From: Batillaria attramentaria
Lineage: Eukaryota > Mollusca > Gastropoda > Batillariidae
Assembly (NCBI GenBank): GCA_018292915.2
Contig: JACVVK020000541.1
Location: 219,001-283,000 of the forward strand
Length of the DNA stretch: 64,000 bases
Direction: 5' to 3'
In this document: in pieces, positions 53,775 to 64,000 of the stretch
How the letters are laid out: each line of letters opens with the position of its first letter
Position numbering within the stretch: the stretch's first letter is position 1
The notes under the pieces: generated by a model
What the model was told of the DNA's origin: nothing
What the model saw: the letters and a program-made list of their open reading frames with translations, nothing else
Database searches by the model: none
Translations under genes and position numbers: made by a program

Positions 53775-54855
53775 GCTCGAGACGAGCAGGATCAACGCAA
53801 GGGACGTAACTCCTACCTATCCTCGCGTTTTGCGTCGAGTTCCCTGTCTTATTATCTACGGTCTTTGCCCTGTCCGTGCCTCTTTGCGCTCGCAAAACCC
53901 CAAACACATGAGGTCGTGTTAGCTCGCCTAGCTGGTTGACGTGACTAACTTTTTGACGTATGCGAGGTTCTACATGGAGGAATTCTTGTTCCCCTTAGAC
54001 TCCAGAGTGCAGTCCCTTTTCGGCGGGGCGTGAAAATGTGACTGCTTACAGCCAGCACCATTTTCAAAAATGGCGAAATTTTTTTAGAAAAGCAGAGACT
54101 TGTGTGTCATATGATTTGATTTGAAACGAAGTCTTGAATATCCAACCACTTTTCGTTTGGGCAAAATCTCTGCCAGCGGACAATTATTGTTGCGCTTTGT
54201 TGGCACTGTTTACAGCCGCACTCGCCTAAACGGAACACGCTTAAGCAAAAAACTCGGATAACAGAAACCAAAACCAATTCCCCGCCAGACCCCCCTCTTT
54301 GTAAGACTAATTCTAATAAGCCAAACTCTGTCAAAAAATAGCTAACTCAAACTCGGATATCTCAAACGTGATTTTGACAGATAAGCCGAACTCTAAACAC
54401 TGTCGGAGAGACTTTTTTTTTTAAATTTTTGCTTGAAAAACACGTCGGGAAGATAACTTATGAACATATTTCGTCACGGCTATAATTATCCTACGGAAAC
54501 GAACACGTCACCTGTTTTTCAGTATGCATAGAGTAGCGTTTGGCCCCTGGTACAGGAATGGCGGGAAACTGATGACGCGTGCCACATGTTTTGCATGCGC
54601 CATTGTTTGGACAGAACGAGTGGTAGATCTAAGTTTGCGTGCGTGAATTAGGTGGTGGGTTCAGGGTTAGAGATGGGATGACCGAGGGAGGGGCACAGGG
54701 GAGGGGCAGGTCGAAAGGTAACCTTGGGAGATTTCCGATGGGCGTGGTTTACGGGCTAGTCGAAAGGATGTGAGCTCGGGCTTAGATTTGTGCGTGCACG
54801 ATTGTTTCTTTTGGCGTGTGTAGGGGAGGGAGTGTGTAACATGCAGTCTCCCAGT

Positions 54856-54917
54856 GTGTGTGTGTGTGTGAATTCTTCCGTGTGTGTGTGTGTGTATTCT
54901 TGTGTGTGTGTGTGTGT

Positions 54918-54959
<42 letters not shown>

Positions 54960-55033
54960 TTGTGTGTGTGTGTGTGTGTGTGAGAGAGAGGGGGGGGGGG
55001 GTCGTGCATTGGCTTGTGCGTATAGAAGCGCGC

Positions 55034-55075
<42 letters not shown>
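54856..55075. repeat. Clustered (GT)n microsatellites
   Basis: Five GT blocks separated by GAATTCTTCC, ATTCTT, AG and GAATGCTT spacers, a G run at 54990-55000, then a sixth block at 55036-55075. Long Thr-His and Val-Cys frames are artefacts. Confidence 0.95.
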
Positions 55076-55077
<2 letters not shown>

Positions 55078-55142
55078 GTGGGGGAGGGGTGGAGATGGGG
55101 GGTGGGGGTGGAGTGCAGTAACGGAGTGGAGTGTACACTAGA

Positions 55143-55856
55143 GAGACTTAGCGCGCCTTCCTCACTGAGGAGAGTATGCAAATTCAGCCTCTGACGTCAT
55201 CAAATCCTGCGTGCTTTGGGGTCACCCGCCAGAGGCTTCCTCTCCGAAACCATTTTCCCTCTGCGAACTTCGTGAGAATCGCCCATTCTACGAAGCCATT
55301 TTCGTACGTCTTTTTATGTACTCAAACTTGTAGAATGTGTTGTTTGCGCATTACTTATAGGTCTACTGATGTTTCATTTTATGAAATTCGCAGTCAGCAG
55401 TGGGTGGAGAAGATCCTAAATATTTTATTTTTCGATTTTACTGGGACACCCCACGAGCGCTGTCCTGCCTGCCAAATCCAATATGGCGGCCACAAAGGTG
55501 CGCCTCGCTTGAGATTTTTACAAACATTTTACCAATCGGTTAAATCCTAGAGAGGTCCAAGACTACAAGAATAGGGGATCGATTTCATTAAAAAATGCGA
55601 TGTGAGGACATTTTGTGTTCAGCGAAGCCAGATTAATGTAATCAGTGAACGGCTTGTGTTGACAAGTAACCACGCTGGCTTTCGTCTGATGAGAGACTCG
55701 CATCCTGACTGGAGTTGTCTCCCTTGTCTCCTTACTCTGCGAAATTCGGTGGCACGCTAAACGGGTGGCCACTACGAAACCCCGGGTAGTGCGCTGTGAT
55801 GACGTCAGAGGCTGAATTTGCATACTCTCCTCAGTGAGGAAGGCGCGCTAAGTCTC
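55143..55856. mobile_element. 714-bp element with perfect 60-bp terminal inverted repeats
   Basis: Left arm 55143-55202 (GAGACTTAGCGCGCCTTCCT ... GACGTCATCA) and right arm 55797-55856 are exact complements over 60 bases. The interior contains CCAAATCCAATATGGCGGCC and no transposase. Target duplication is not settled (ACTA is near both ends but offset). Perfect arms imply recent activity or gene conversion. It is nested in the pogo-like element, which is nested in the hairpin-family copy. Confidence 0.85.
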
Positions 55857-55890
55857 ACTACTTATTTGTGCGTACAGTAATGCGACCGCA

Positions 55891-55892
<2 letters not shown>

Positions 55893-55940
<48 letters not shown>
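55893..55940. repeat. (GT)n microsatellite
   Basis: About 46 bases of GT; further CA and GA blocks lie at 56044-56060 and 56107-56135. Confidence 0.95.
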
Positions 55941-55944
<4 letters not shown>

Positions 55945-56101
55945 CCATTTAGTTTTATAGTTTGGTTGGGATTTTTTTTTTAATAAAGCCCCACTGAAGA
56001 AAGCACTTATAACTTGTCACTGTTTTGATCTTATTCATTTAAACACACACACACACACACACTTGCACGCACGCACGCACACACCGGCACACACACACCA
56101 C

Positions 56102-56141
<40 letters not shown>

Positions 56142-57110
56142 CTGTGTCACTAGTCTCAGGAATCAGTAAGCTCGACCAGTGTCTCTCTCAGACGGTTGCC
56201 ATTATACACATTTGCATATACATATAGTATACATTTGCCCATAGAAAAGCAGCATACACGTCTACAAACTTTCGCAAAATTATCAATTCGATGTTTCAGT
56301 TGCAAAGGGAAGCAAAGATATTCTCTTTAAAAAAACAACAACAAAACAAAAAACAAACAAACAACACTTTTCACAAACATTCCAAGTGATTTTACAACTT
56401 ATCCTGAAAAAAAAAACCTCGGTTAAGCCGAACTGCAGGGTGATTTCTCGGGAAAGGTTTGGCTTATCCGAACTCGGATGTGCAGAAACTCGGATAAGCG
56501 AAACGATTTTCCATTCCCCGGGCGAGTTCGGCTTAAGCGTGTTTGACTGTACGTGGTACACTGATCCAACAGGATGTGAGTAAACGGCAAGGGGGTTGCA
56601 CTCTGACAGGCAAGGGTGTTGCACTCTACAGGCAAGTATTATTGCACGGTGCAGACGATCACGTACCTGCCTTGTGGTGGAATAAGAGACGATTGCAAAA
56701 GCATACACACCCGTGCTCTAGGACTGAATGTAATATAGATCTGTCCATTCAGGCAGAGACATGTTATGTGTGTCTCTAATTCAGAAACACGCCTACTTTC
56801 ACTCCGAAGACAACCTGCTATCACTTGCGCCATTGAGGATCCCTCTGGGTTCAAAGCTGGTCAAGGATGACATAGTGCGCGACCTTGTGTTTGAGAGCAC
56901 CAGGACAATTTAGGCCCGTCACGGTAGCGCAGTGAGCGCCATTTCCCCACCGTGCACAGAGGTACTTTCCACTGAAAGACTCTGTGCCCCAGAGAGTGTG
57001 TTCCCCCTTGACAGAGTTACTTCCTGCAGGCCTGACTGACAGACGATTGAATACTGGTAGCAGGTCAAAGCATAGGCACAGCTCCAAGAGAGGTCTTCCA
57101 AAAGAGTTTA

Positions 57111-58619
57111 AGTGTTCATCATTGGAATATCTCGTCTAGCACAGATCATCCGTGAGAGAGAGAGAGAGAGAGAGTGTGTGTGTGTGTGTGTGTGTGTCGG
57201 TGTTTGTGTTGGTAAGGGAACCGAGGGAGGGTGATCAAGTATGCTACCCGTCTTTCCATCTGCTGGCTGTATCTCGCTACTTGATCTCGTTCTGCTGACT
57301 ACACTGTGCACAGCTGTTCATATTTTAAGACGGGTAAACCTGACACTTGGTGTGCAGCCACGAAAACTTCCTGCTCTTAGGCGTGACGTCAGTCAGACAG
57401 GCCACACAAACAGCACAAAGTGCACGTCGTCTTGGGCGACTGCGCATATAAAACTAACAACCCCCACCGACACCCACCCGACCCACACCTCCATCTCCTT
57501 TGACACCACCACTATACACACGCGATCTGATTTCGAAACGGCGGAATGTTTATCTCACAAGTTTCAATGGCTGTCTTCCATGCTGAAATCGCTGCAGTAT
57601 CTATGAGCTATCGAAGACACACGAACGAAAAGGATCCTCTGAATACAAGGCTGGTGACTGTGATCAGAAAGAGGAAGTTTCCAGGGGGCTAACCGTCCAG
57701 TATTGGGGGTGGAGGGGATACACCTGTAGTATCATAGTAATAATCATAGTAATCATAAAACTGTATCCTGACAACAACAGTCTGCAGCTGTTGCTATGCG
57801 GAAAATATCCATGGTGAAGCGCGTGACTGTGACTCGCAGTGTTGGAAAACACTCTTGAAGACAGAACAAAGCACAACATTTTCTGCTTCTTTTGTTTGCT
57901 GTGTTTGTTGAAGGAGAATTCTGTCCACTCATAAAAGAAAAAAAAAAGACACGCTACTTTTATATGTGTTCTTATTTCGTGTCAGTTTAATTACCCTGAT
58001 TATCAAAGCAGATCTGACTGTGAACACTTAAAGACACAACGATCACGCTAACAGCAGCCTGGTGCGTTCTCTGTCGATTTCATATCGTCGCTGGTATATG
58101 AGAATGTGCTGACATTTTCATACTTTTGAGAAATTCAATAAAAACGTTTGAAAAAAATCACCGAATAAGCTTTGACTGACTTTTGCTGTTCAAATTAGAG
58201 TTTGTGAGTATCTAAAATGCTACTAATCCCGGGGTCGCTCGAACTTCACATTAAGTATATTTTTAATGTGTTAAATGCAGATAGCTGTTTTTCATACACC
58301 AGCATATTGTACTTAGGTGTTTTTCACACAGTGAAACGACAGACAACCAATGGTGAATTACTTCAGTTTTATTCACTTGGCAATAACAAACAACAATCCC
58401 TGAAATGGGGCACTCAAAAGAACTCAACTTTTATGCCTGCTTGTACTACCACCGAACTGAGGGCATCTATCATCCAAACAGAAAATCATCAAATCAAACG
58501 GAATGTGAGGTCTCGGGAATCAATAGCAAAAAAAAACCCTCTATGCTTACAGGCACCAGTGAGTCTTCATTTCTCTTTTCAGCACGTGTATTAGCAAAAA
58601 CGGAATCCAGGGGAATTCG
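57111..58619. other. No recognised gene; one microsatellite
   Basis: A GA/GT compound microsatellite lies at 57154-57198. The plus frame at 57241-57606 and the minus frame at 57879-57664 have no domain or splice support. A ~30-base tract of Thr/Pro-coding CCCACC-type sequence lies near 57460-57490. The rest is unassigned. Confidence 0.45.
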
Positions 58620-59328
58620 GAACTGCCCTAGTGCCAGAACACTCAACACACACCACACCGCAGATACAAATACAGACCACACAGCACAAACCACGACAGA
58701 ATACACACTGACAACAGAAGACTTAGACATCATTACTAGAGAATTTGACAAGCCAATGGACATGCACACTACAGATACAGCATTGCAACATTTATACATC
58801 ACACATCAACTTGATCAAATCATCGCAGACATCCATTCACCCTACACACTCCCAGCACCACTTACATACACACCACACTTCACATTACCAGGCTCCACAC
58901 CTTCTTTCGTGGAAACCCTCTTCTCAGATATCAACCAACGAATAAAAAGTGCTCTAATACACAGAACAATGGACCTCCAACTACATCACTACAACCAAGC
59001 ATACGCCCTTCTCAACACCACAACACTTACAGACAGCCAAATGGACAGACTCAAAGACAAAATCTCACAAGATCACACACCACACATGACACTACTTGAA
59101 ACATGCACCAGCAACACACCCCTGCCACCACACCTGCGCACACCCACACCTACACCCACACCACCCTCACCTCAACCTGTCCACATACAATCCACATCAA
59201 CATCTGCACCACATACACCACCCTCACACACATCCACATCTGCACTTCACATCCCTCACACACATCCACATCTGCACTTCTTTCAACCACACCACCACCC
59301 TAACAGACACCTAACACGCTCACACTGA
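58620..59328 (+). CDS. Unrecognised ORF, His/Thr/Pro-rich C-terminus, 5' incomplete
   Basis: I do not recognise this protein. About 235 codons end at the TGA that opens the first tandem unit. The frame is also open to 58405, but composition changes at about 58620, so the true start is probably missing. The middle looks like ordinary protein: EDLDIITREFDKPMD, ALQHLYITHQLDQIIADIHS, SFVETLFSDINQRIKSALIH and LTDSQMDRLKDKISQDHT. The last 70 residues are Pro/Thr/His-rich and shade into the repeat. CTCTTTTCAG at 58574-58583 could be a splice acceptor. No signal peptide, membrane segment or catalytic motif is seen. Confidence 0.45.
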
Positions 59329-60745
59329 TAAACACTAACCAACACACATGCATACTGATACACACTACAAATCATACATTTTAGCACATCTGCAACACTC
59401 TTAACCAAACCACCACCCTTACCCACACACACACCTGAACCAACCTCATCTTGACCCCTACCTACACTACCCCCCTCAAACAAACCTACACCCATACCAC
59501 CATCTTCCACATCCGCATCTACACCATCCTCATCTACACATACACACACATCATTCACACTCACATCCACATCTGCACCCACAACATCCTCATCACACTT
59601 CAAATACCCTGCACCAAAACTACGACAACCATACACAACACCCACACATGCCACACCAAACAGATCACACAGACCACTCTTACCTCCACCACACTGCAGA
59701 AAAACTCTACTTCCAAACCTAGCCACACACCCATACAGACGCACTCGCCAACCACTTTTACAGACACCTAACAAACCAACACACGCTCATACTGATAAAC
59801 ACTAACCAACACACATGCATACTGATACACACTACAAATCATACATTTTAGCACATCTGCAACACTCTTAACCAAACCACCACCCTTACCCACACACACA
59901 CCTGAACCAACCTCATCTTGACCCCTACCTGCACTACCACCCTCAAACAAACCTACACCCATACCACCACCTTCCACATCCACATCTACACCATCCTCAC
60001 CTACACATACACACACATCATTCACACTCACATCCACATCTGCACCCACAACATCCTCATCACACTTCAAATACCCTACACCAAAACTACGACAACCATA
60101 CACAACACCCACACATGCCACACCAAACAGATCACACAGACCACTCTTACCTCCACCACACTGCAGAAAAACTCTACTTCCAAACCCAGCCACACACCCA
60201 TACAGACGCCCTCGCAACCACTTTTACAGACACCTAACAAACCAACACACGCTCATACTGATAAACACTAACCAACACACATGCATACTGATACACACTA
60301 CAAATCATACATTTTAGCACATCTGCAACACTCTTAACCAAACCACCACCCTTATCTACTCATACACCTGAACCAACCTCATCTTGACCCCTGCCTGCAC
60401 TACCCCCCCCCCCCCTCAAACAAACCTACACCCATACCACCATCTTCCACACCCACATCTACACCATCTTGATCTACACATACACACAAATTATTCACAT
60501 TCACATCCGCATCTGCACCCACAATATCCTCATCACACTTCAAACACCCTACACCAAAACCACAACCACCATACACAATACTCACATACGCCACACCAAA
60601 CAGATCACACACTTCCAAACCCAGCCACACACCCAGACTCCCACGCACATCACTTCTACAGACAACTAACAAACCAACACACTCACAATGATAAACATTA
60701 ACCAACACACACGTACAATGATACACACTACAAATCAACCATCAC
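59327..60745. repeat. ~466-bp tandem repeats, three and a part
   Basis: Unit starts at 59327, 59794, 60260 and 60690 give spacings 467, 466 and 430. The first two are nearly identical; the third is shorter and has a C run near 60405. On the minus strand the units stay open for 163, 149 and 112 codons (Val/Gly/Cys/Asp-rich), which I judge to be a by-product of missing C and composition. Confidence 0.92.
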
Positions 60746-60899
60746 TTCACCTCACTTTTCATACTCATTCTGATCTTCATCTTCATATGAGAAATACATA
60801 AAAATATAAAATAAAATTGATCACACCACTATAAGTGTTCCTCTTCTCACTTGTTGGTTGGTTTGTTGGTTTAAATTCTTTTATTATTCCTTTTTATTA

Positions 60900-60975
<76 letters not shown>
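60900..60975. repeat. (CA)n(TA)n microsatellite
   Basis: About 28 bases of CA, then about 45 of TA. Confidence 0.97.
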
Positions 60976-60979
<4 letters not shown>

Positions 60980-61202
60980 AGGAACAAAGGCGTTACTAAA
61001 GCCGAAAACATGCGCTCAATCAGGTCAATTTGAAAGTAGGGGAAGTAAGTAAAGCTGAGAGCGCTCCCTAGATCTAGGAGGTGTGTGCTTTGTATGCCAT
61101 TGGACAAGTCCGCCTTGTCCTATATTGGCTACAAGCCACAATGGGAGGGGGGGGGGGGGGGAGAGACCTACCATCCTACCGCTGAAACGTCTAACAGGAT
61201 GG

Positions 61203-61224
61203 CCAATATATATATATATATATA
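61203..61224. repeat. (TA)n microsatellite at a transposon end
   Basis: A TA run directly abuts CAGTCGAACACGCTTAAG. A TA array is a natural target for TA-inserting transposons. Confidence 0.9.
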
Positions 61225-61360
61225 CAGTCGAACACGCTTAAGTCGAATTCGCAGGGGAAATGGATTTTTGTTCGACGTATTCGAAGTTTGACTTATCCGT
61301 GACGACGGATAAGGTCGAATTTCAACTGTACCTTCGAGTTAACCGAGTTGCACCTTTTCA
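61225..61360 (+). mobile_element. Left end of a pogo/Tigger-like transposon
   Basis: CAGTCGAACACGCTTAAGTC matches the right end of the 54.2-kb element read inward in 17 of 20 positions. It is followed by TTCGACGTATTCGAAG and TTGACTTATCCGTGACGACG subterminal words. The other end is not identified; AACTGTA at 61331-61337 is a weak candidate for a ~113-bp deletion derivative. Confidence 0.65.
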
Positions 61361-61610
61361 CCCCCTGATTTGGTTTGGAAACTGAAATTTATTTTCCCTG
61401 GTCAACATGAGCTTACTGCTGCTGCGTTGGTATATTCGCCCCCTTTTGTCATTTGCACCTGCTGTGGTCTTACCATAGTCACACATACAAATCAGAGGAA
61501 GGAGAAAGCCAAGTTTTTCTGATGGCTGTTTCGTTCTGATATGAAAGCTGCCTGGGACCAAACGGTGATAAGTTTCCAACTTATGTTTTCTTCTTCTTTC
61601 CTAGGGGAAG
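61361..61610. other. No recognised feature
   Basis: Possibly interior of the pogo-like element or flanking DNA; no motif. Confidence 0.4.
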
Positions 61611-61707
61611 CCGGGGTGGCCGAATGGTAGAGCGTTGGACTCTCAATGCTCGGGTCGTGAGTTCGAATCCCGCCGGCTGGGGCCAAATATTTGTGCTGGC
61701 CTTTTTA
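61611..61707 (+). mobile_element. tRNA-derived SINE, cut by a hairpin-family element
   Basis: Same family as 2316-2485: GGGGTGGCCGAATGGTAGAG (box A), GAGTTCGAATCCCG (box B), then AAATATTTGTGCTGGCC. The body stops three to five bases later where TGTTGTTTCC begins, so the hairpin-family element inserted into this SINE. Confidence 0.87.
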
Positions 61708-62859
61708 TGTTGTTTCCATAGTAATGGAAACAACATAATAGGACGGGCTAAAATTTCCACGTTCATAGGCAAGCATCTGTGGTACAAACGCACGTCACTG
61801 CCGATCTCCCGCAGAGACGATTATGCAAGTGTAACTCTGACAATGACGTAAGAAAACCTGCGTCATCGATGCTGGCATGTATGCTGTTCCGAACGCGCTT
61901 CTTCTCCTCACTGAGTGCCGTCTGTGCGGATGTGTGTGCGTGTGTGTGTGCGTGTGTGAATTGTGTCCAGGCCCGTTTCTTCGAAAATACTCAACCGAAT
62001 GGCTTCAAATTTGGGGTATCCAAATTTATCAAAATGTTACATTAGACGATTCAAGCGTGTGATGATTGCTTAAGTGATTTGGGAGTTATCGCCCTTTTGA
62101 GACAAGTTGGTTGTCTTTCGTGTACAGGCGTAATATTTATTTAAATCACTCAATTTTTTGGCAGTAGATAGCTTGAATACGGACTCTGAATTGACTCACT
62201 ACTAGAAAATGGTCGCTCTTATAGTTTTCATGTAAACCGAGCCTGAGTTGACATTGCATGTGAACCCAGTTCAGATGCCTATTTCTCCGAAAATACTGAA
62301 CCGATCGATTTCAAATTTGGGGTTTCTAAATGAATCAAGATTGTTGAATAGAAGGCCCGATCCAGGTACAATTGCACACATGATTTGCGAGTTATCGCCC
62401 TTTTCAGAATAAGTGGCTTTCTGGCGTTTAAAGGCGTAATATTTACCTAAACCACTCCATTTTTTGGACATAGATAGCATGAATACGGACTCTCAACTAA
62501 GTGAAGTTTGGAGGTTGTCGCTTTTATACTTTTGGCGTAAGCCGTACCTGATGAAAGTGCTGGTGAACACACTTTAGATCTCAAAATCGCTCCTACTATA
62601 CATAGATAATGAGCCTGGGGTGCCATAAAAAATATACAAAAAAATTAGAAAAATTCACTGCAGCCGTTATCGTCAGTTGACTCGAAAATTTGTACTCACA
62701 GCACATTTCCTCTGCAAGCCACACGCCTCACAAACATCGAAGAAGAGACGCACGCGCACTGACGTAAAGTAAGTGCGTCATGTTTGATTGACGTGATGCT
62801 GTTTTTTCTTGGGGGTGTCTCGCCACTTTCTTTCGGAATTCCTCTGTTTGGAGACGTGG

Positions 62860-63015
62860 TGTTGTATTTTACTTATGCTATGTCGCCATCATCGTGCACT
62901 CGCAGAGATGATACGGGATACAACAGACTACAACTCCAATACTTTATGAACAGAATATGCGCGGAGAACAAATTCATGAAAGAAGAAGAATCCAGAACGC
63001 TGTGCAGGGGGGCTG
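62860..63015 (-). repeat. LTR-like segment shared with the gypsy fragment
   Basis: Same segment as 28429-28580, in the same place and orientation within the hairpin family. Confidence 0.7.
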
Positions 63016-63752
63016 CTTACGTCAGATCTAGAACATTCCTCAACTTACTGGAAGGCTCGAAATCTCTCCAAGGTGACGTAATCTACTGACGTTACTGCAC
63101 CAGCATGTTCTGGGATGGTCTAGAAATTATTTTGCATCGAAATGCAGTATCTTTTCGCAAGAGTCTCTACAACTTGACATGTGGAAAGCGGGAATTTCAG
63201 TGGGTTTCGTTTTTGCCACTGACTCACACTCAGAAGCATAATGCAAAGATCTTGGAAACATAAAGATAGTTCACTTACCTCCCTTTGAGGGACAACGCGT
63301 AAGAGTTGTCTGCGCGCATTAGCGCGCATCCCGCAGATCTACGCAGTTGTTTGACCCAACCCTACACTAGCCGCCGTAAAACATTTTAAGAAAATAAACA
63401 AAAACGAAGATGTCAGCGACTGCCAGGTGGTCTCCCCCCATATATTTCGCATGTGTTTTAGGCCTATGGAAAACATAAGTACTCTCAAAGTTCCGGAGGA
63501 CGAAAGAAAGATCTAGTTTGGCTTTCACTGCTGTACGTAGGCTACGCAGTGCATTTCGTTCGATGTGTTCAAGTAAAACTAGTACGGAACACAGAAAGAT
63601 CGAATGTGCGAGAGATCCAAAGATGGACGCATCCGCTGAATACTTCCTGCTAACTCAGCATTAATCATATCTGCGACCGACGATCCAGCAGATTCTATGT
63701 TGTGATATGGTTTTACAATGGTTAGAACGAAGTTCAGCCGGATGATTTTGTT

Positions 63753-63755
<3 letters not shown>

Positions 63756-63784
<29 letters not shown>
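63756..63784. repeat. (TG)n microsatellite
   Basis: Single TG block at the point where the 27.3-kb copy has two blocks about 300 bases apart. Confidence 0.93.
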
Positions 63785-64000
63785 TCTGAATTTAGATGCA
63801 GGTAGACGCTAGCACAATTTAAGTCACCGTGATTTGTAAAGTTGTCAGGGAAAAAAATTACGCTGTATCTGCGTCAGCCGCGTGTGTTTACTGTTAGTTT
63901 ACACTGCATGCACACGTACCACTTGAGGTCTTTTTTTTTTTTCTTTTCTTTTTTTGGACAAGAAAGCGAAAAAAAAAATGTTTGTTTTTCAACAGGAATA

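Larger units (their letters stand above)
54213..56549. mobile_element. pogo/Tigger-like composite transposon, 2.3 kb, TA target
   Basis: TA precedes (54211-54212) and follows (56550-56551). The right end read inward is CAGTCAAACACGCTTAAGCC; the left end is CAGCCGCACTCGCCTAAACG then GAACACGCTTAAGC. Both subterminal zones carry ACTCGGATAA-type words. The empty target is present twice in the window (TGTTTACG-type junction at 37155 and 37830), so the insertion point is exact. No transposase remains. The interior is microsatellites plus the 714-bp inverted-repeat element. Confidence 0.85.
53640..57110 (-). mobile_element. Hairpin-family copy, inverted, interrupted by a pogo-like element
   Basis: The minus strand from 57110 matches 36650-37200 (TCAATCGTCTGTCAGTCAGG, then the 676-bp unit in one copy). 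The match breaks at 56551 and resumes at 54212 with the same base order as the uninterrupted copies, then runs on to AGCTGGTTGACGTGACTAAC-type sequence and CACATGAGGTCGTGTTAGCT (shared with 31900 and 38110). Beyond 53885 it departs from the other copies and leads into a THAP-like exon. The terminal hairpin is not visible at either end. Confidence 0.75.
58620..60790 (+). mobile_element. Guanine-depleted element with unknown ORF and tandem 3' repeats
   Basis: The plus strand becomes almost G-free at about 58620 and returns to normal at about 60790. In 59881-60180 I count 10 G in 300 bases. It holds an ORF end (to 59328), then three tandem units and a partial fourth starting at 59327, 59794, 60260 and 60690 (GATAAACACTAACCAACACA). 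It ends in AAATATAAAATAAAATTGAT, which looks like a 3' terminus. Layout (coding 5' part, repeated 3' UTR, A-rich end, sharp edges) suggests a 5'-truncated retroelement. No reverse transcriptase or other named domain is visible. Confidence 0.5.
61708..64000 (+). mobile_element. Hairpin-ended element (TGTTGTTTCC family), copy running off the window
   Basis: Starts with the same hairpin (61708-61737) as 27279 and 8591 and stays collinear with 27279-30190 to the window end, by eye mostly above 90% identical. It lacks two blocks of the other copy: about 315 bp with the THAP-like frame (junction near 63347) and about 300 bp around a TG repeat (63756-63784). The solo-LTR-like segment at 62860-63015 is kept. 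The right end is outside the window. Confidence 0.85.

Noticed and set aside
55176..55823. Plus frame 55176-55550 and minus frame 55823-55563 starting MQIQPLTSS
   Set aside because: Both begin in the inverted-repeat arms and so share their start by symmetry; no domain follows.
59283..60738. Three Val/Gly/Cys-rich minus-strand frames in the 466-bp units
   Set aside because: Lack of stops is explained by composition: the minus strand has very little C and the residues are low-complexity. The third unit has a C-run disruption.
61225..61337. A complete ~113-bp pogo-like MITE
   Set aside because: The proposed right end (TCAACTG then TA) matches the left end too weakly.
1..64000. CRISPR arrays, rRNA genes, phage or bacterial genes
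   Set aside because: No spaced direct repeats of the right form, no rRNA signatures and no bacterial-type gene order anywhere in the window.

Overview
This is eukaryotic DNA, most likely from a gastropod mollusc. The signs are short exons with GT..AG splice signals, very long introns, dense dinucleotide microsatellites, tRNA-derived SINEs, several LINE clades, and Ig-like exons that resemble a secreted or membrane Ig-like family I recall from gastropods. There are no bacterial operons, rRNA genes, true tRNA genes or CRISPR arrays. Many open frames in the window are translated microsatellite or lie antisense to LINEs; they are not listed.

The only host gene I can support is on the minus strand. 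Four exons fit together by splice phase: a signal-peptide exon (51462-51396, ends phase 1), a whole Ig-like exon (43882-43556, phase 1 to 1), and a second Ig-like domain split over two exons (39036-38897, phase 1 to 0; 9827-9653, phase 0 to 1). The last exon ends in phase 1 at a donor site, so the gene should continue to the left, but I could not find the next exon. The third intron is about 29 kb and holds most of the mobile DNA.

Layout. 1-5850: microsatellites, a tRNA-SINE, a short duplication, a hairpin-ended repeat and a ~300-bp tandem array. 5850-9485: an L2/CR1-type LINE cut in two by a hairpin-ended element. 9653-9827: Ig exon. 10387-22067: a full-length but decayed Tx1/L1-like LINE with probable target-site duplications (TSDs), itself holding a full-length RTE-type LINE (18431-21714, 12-bp TSD). 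24181-26460: a decayed multi-copy hypothetical gene. 27279-32123: a 4.8-kb hairpin-ended element carrying a THAP-like fragment, an LTR-like segment and an internally deleted Harbinger-type transposon. 32668-35940: an RTE LINE with an intact ~1,000-residue ORF, sitting in a SINE tail. 36395-38311: a related hairpin-family copy with a 676-bp tandem duplication. 39960-41385: satellite. 41985-43213: a pogo-like transposon. 45770-46258: a SINE with perfect 15-bp TSDs. 48360-50115: a decayed Ty3/gypsy fragment. 53640-57110: an inverted hairpin-family copy with a second THAP-like exon, interrupted by a 2.3-kb pogo-like element that contains a 714-bp element with perfect 60-bp inverted repeats. 58620-60790: a strongly guanine-depleted segment with an unrecognised ORF and ~466-bp tandem repeats. 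61708-64000: another hairpin-family copy, running off the window.

The best candidates for something undescribed are the hairpin-ended family (TGTTGTTTCC...CATCTTG) with its THAP fragments and variable 676-bp core, and the guanine-depleted element at 58.6-60.8 kb. All calls come from reading the sequence; no database search was run.
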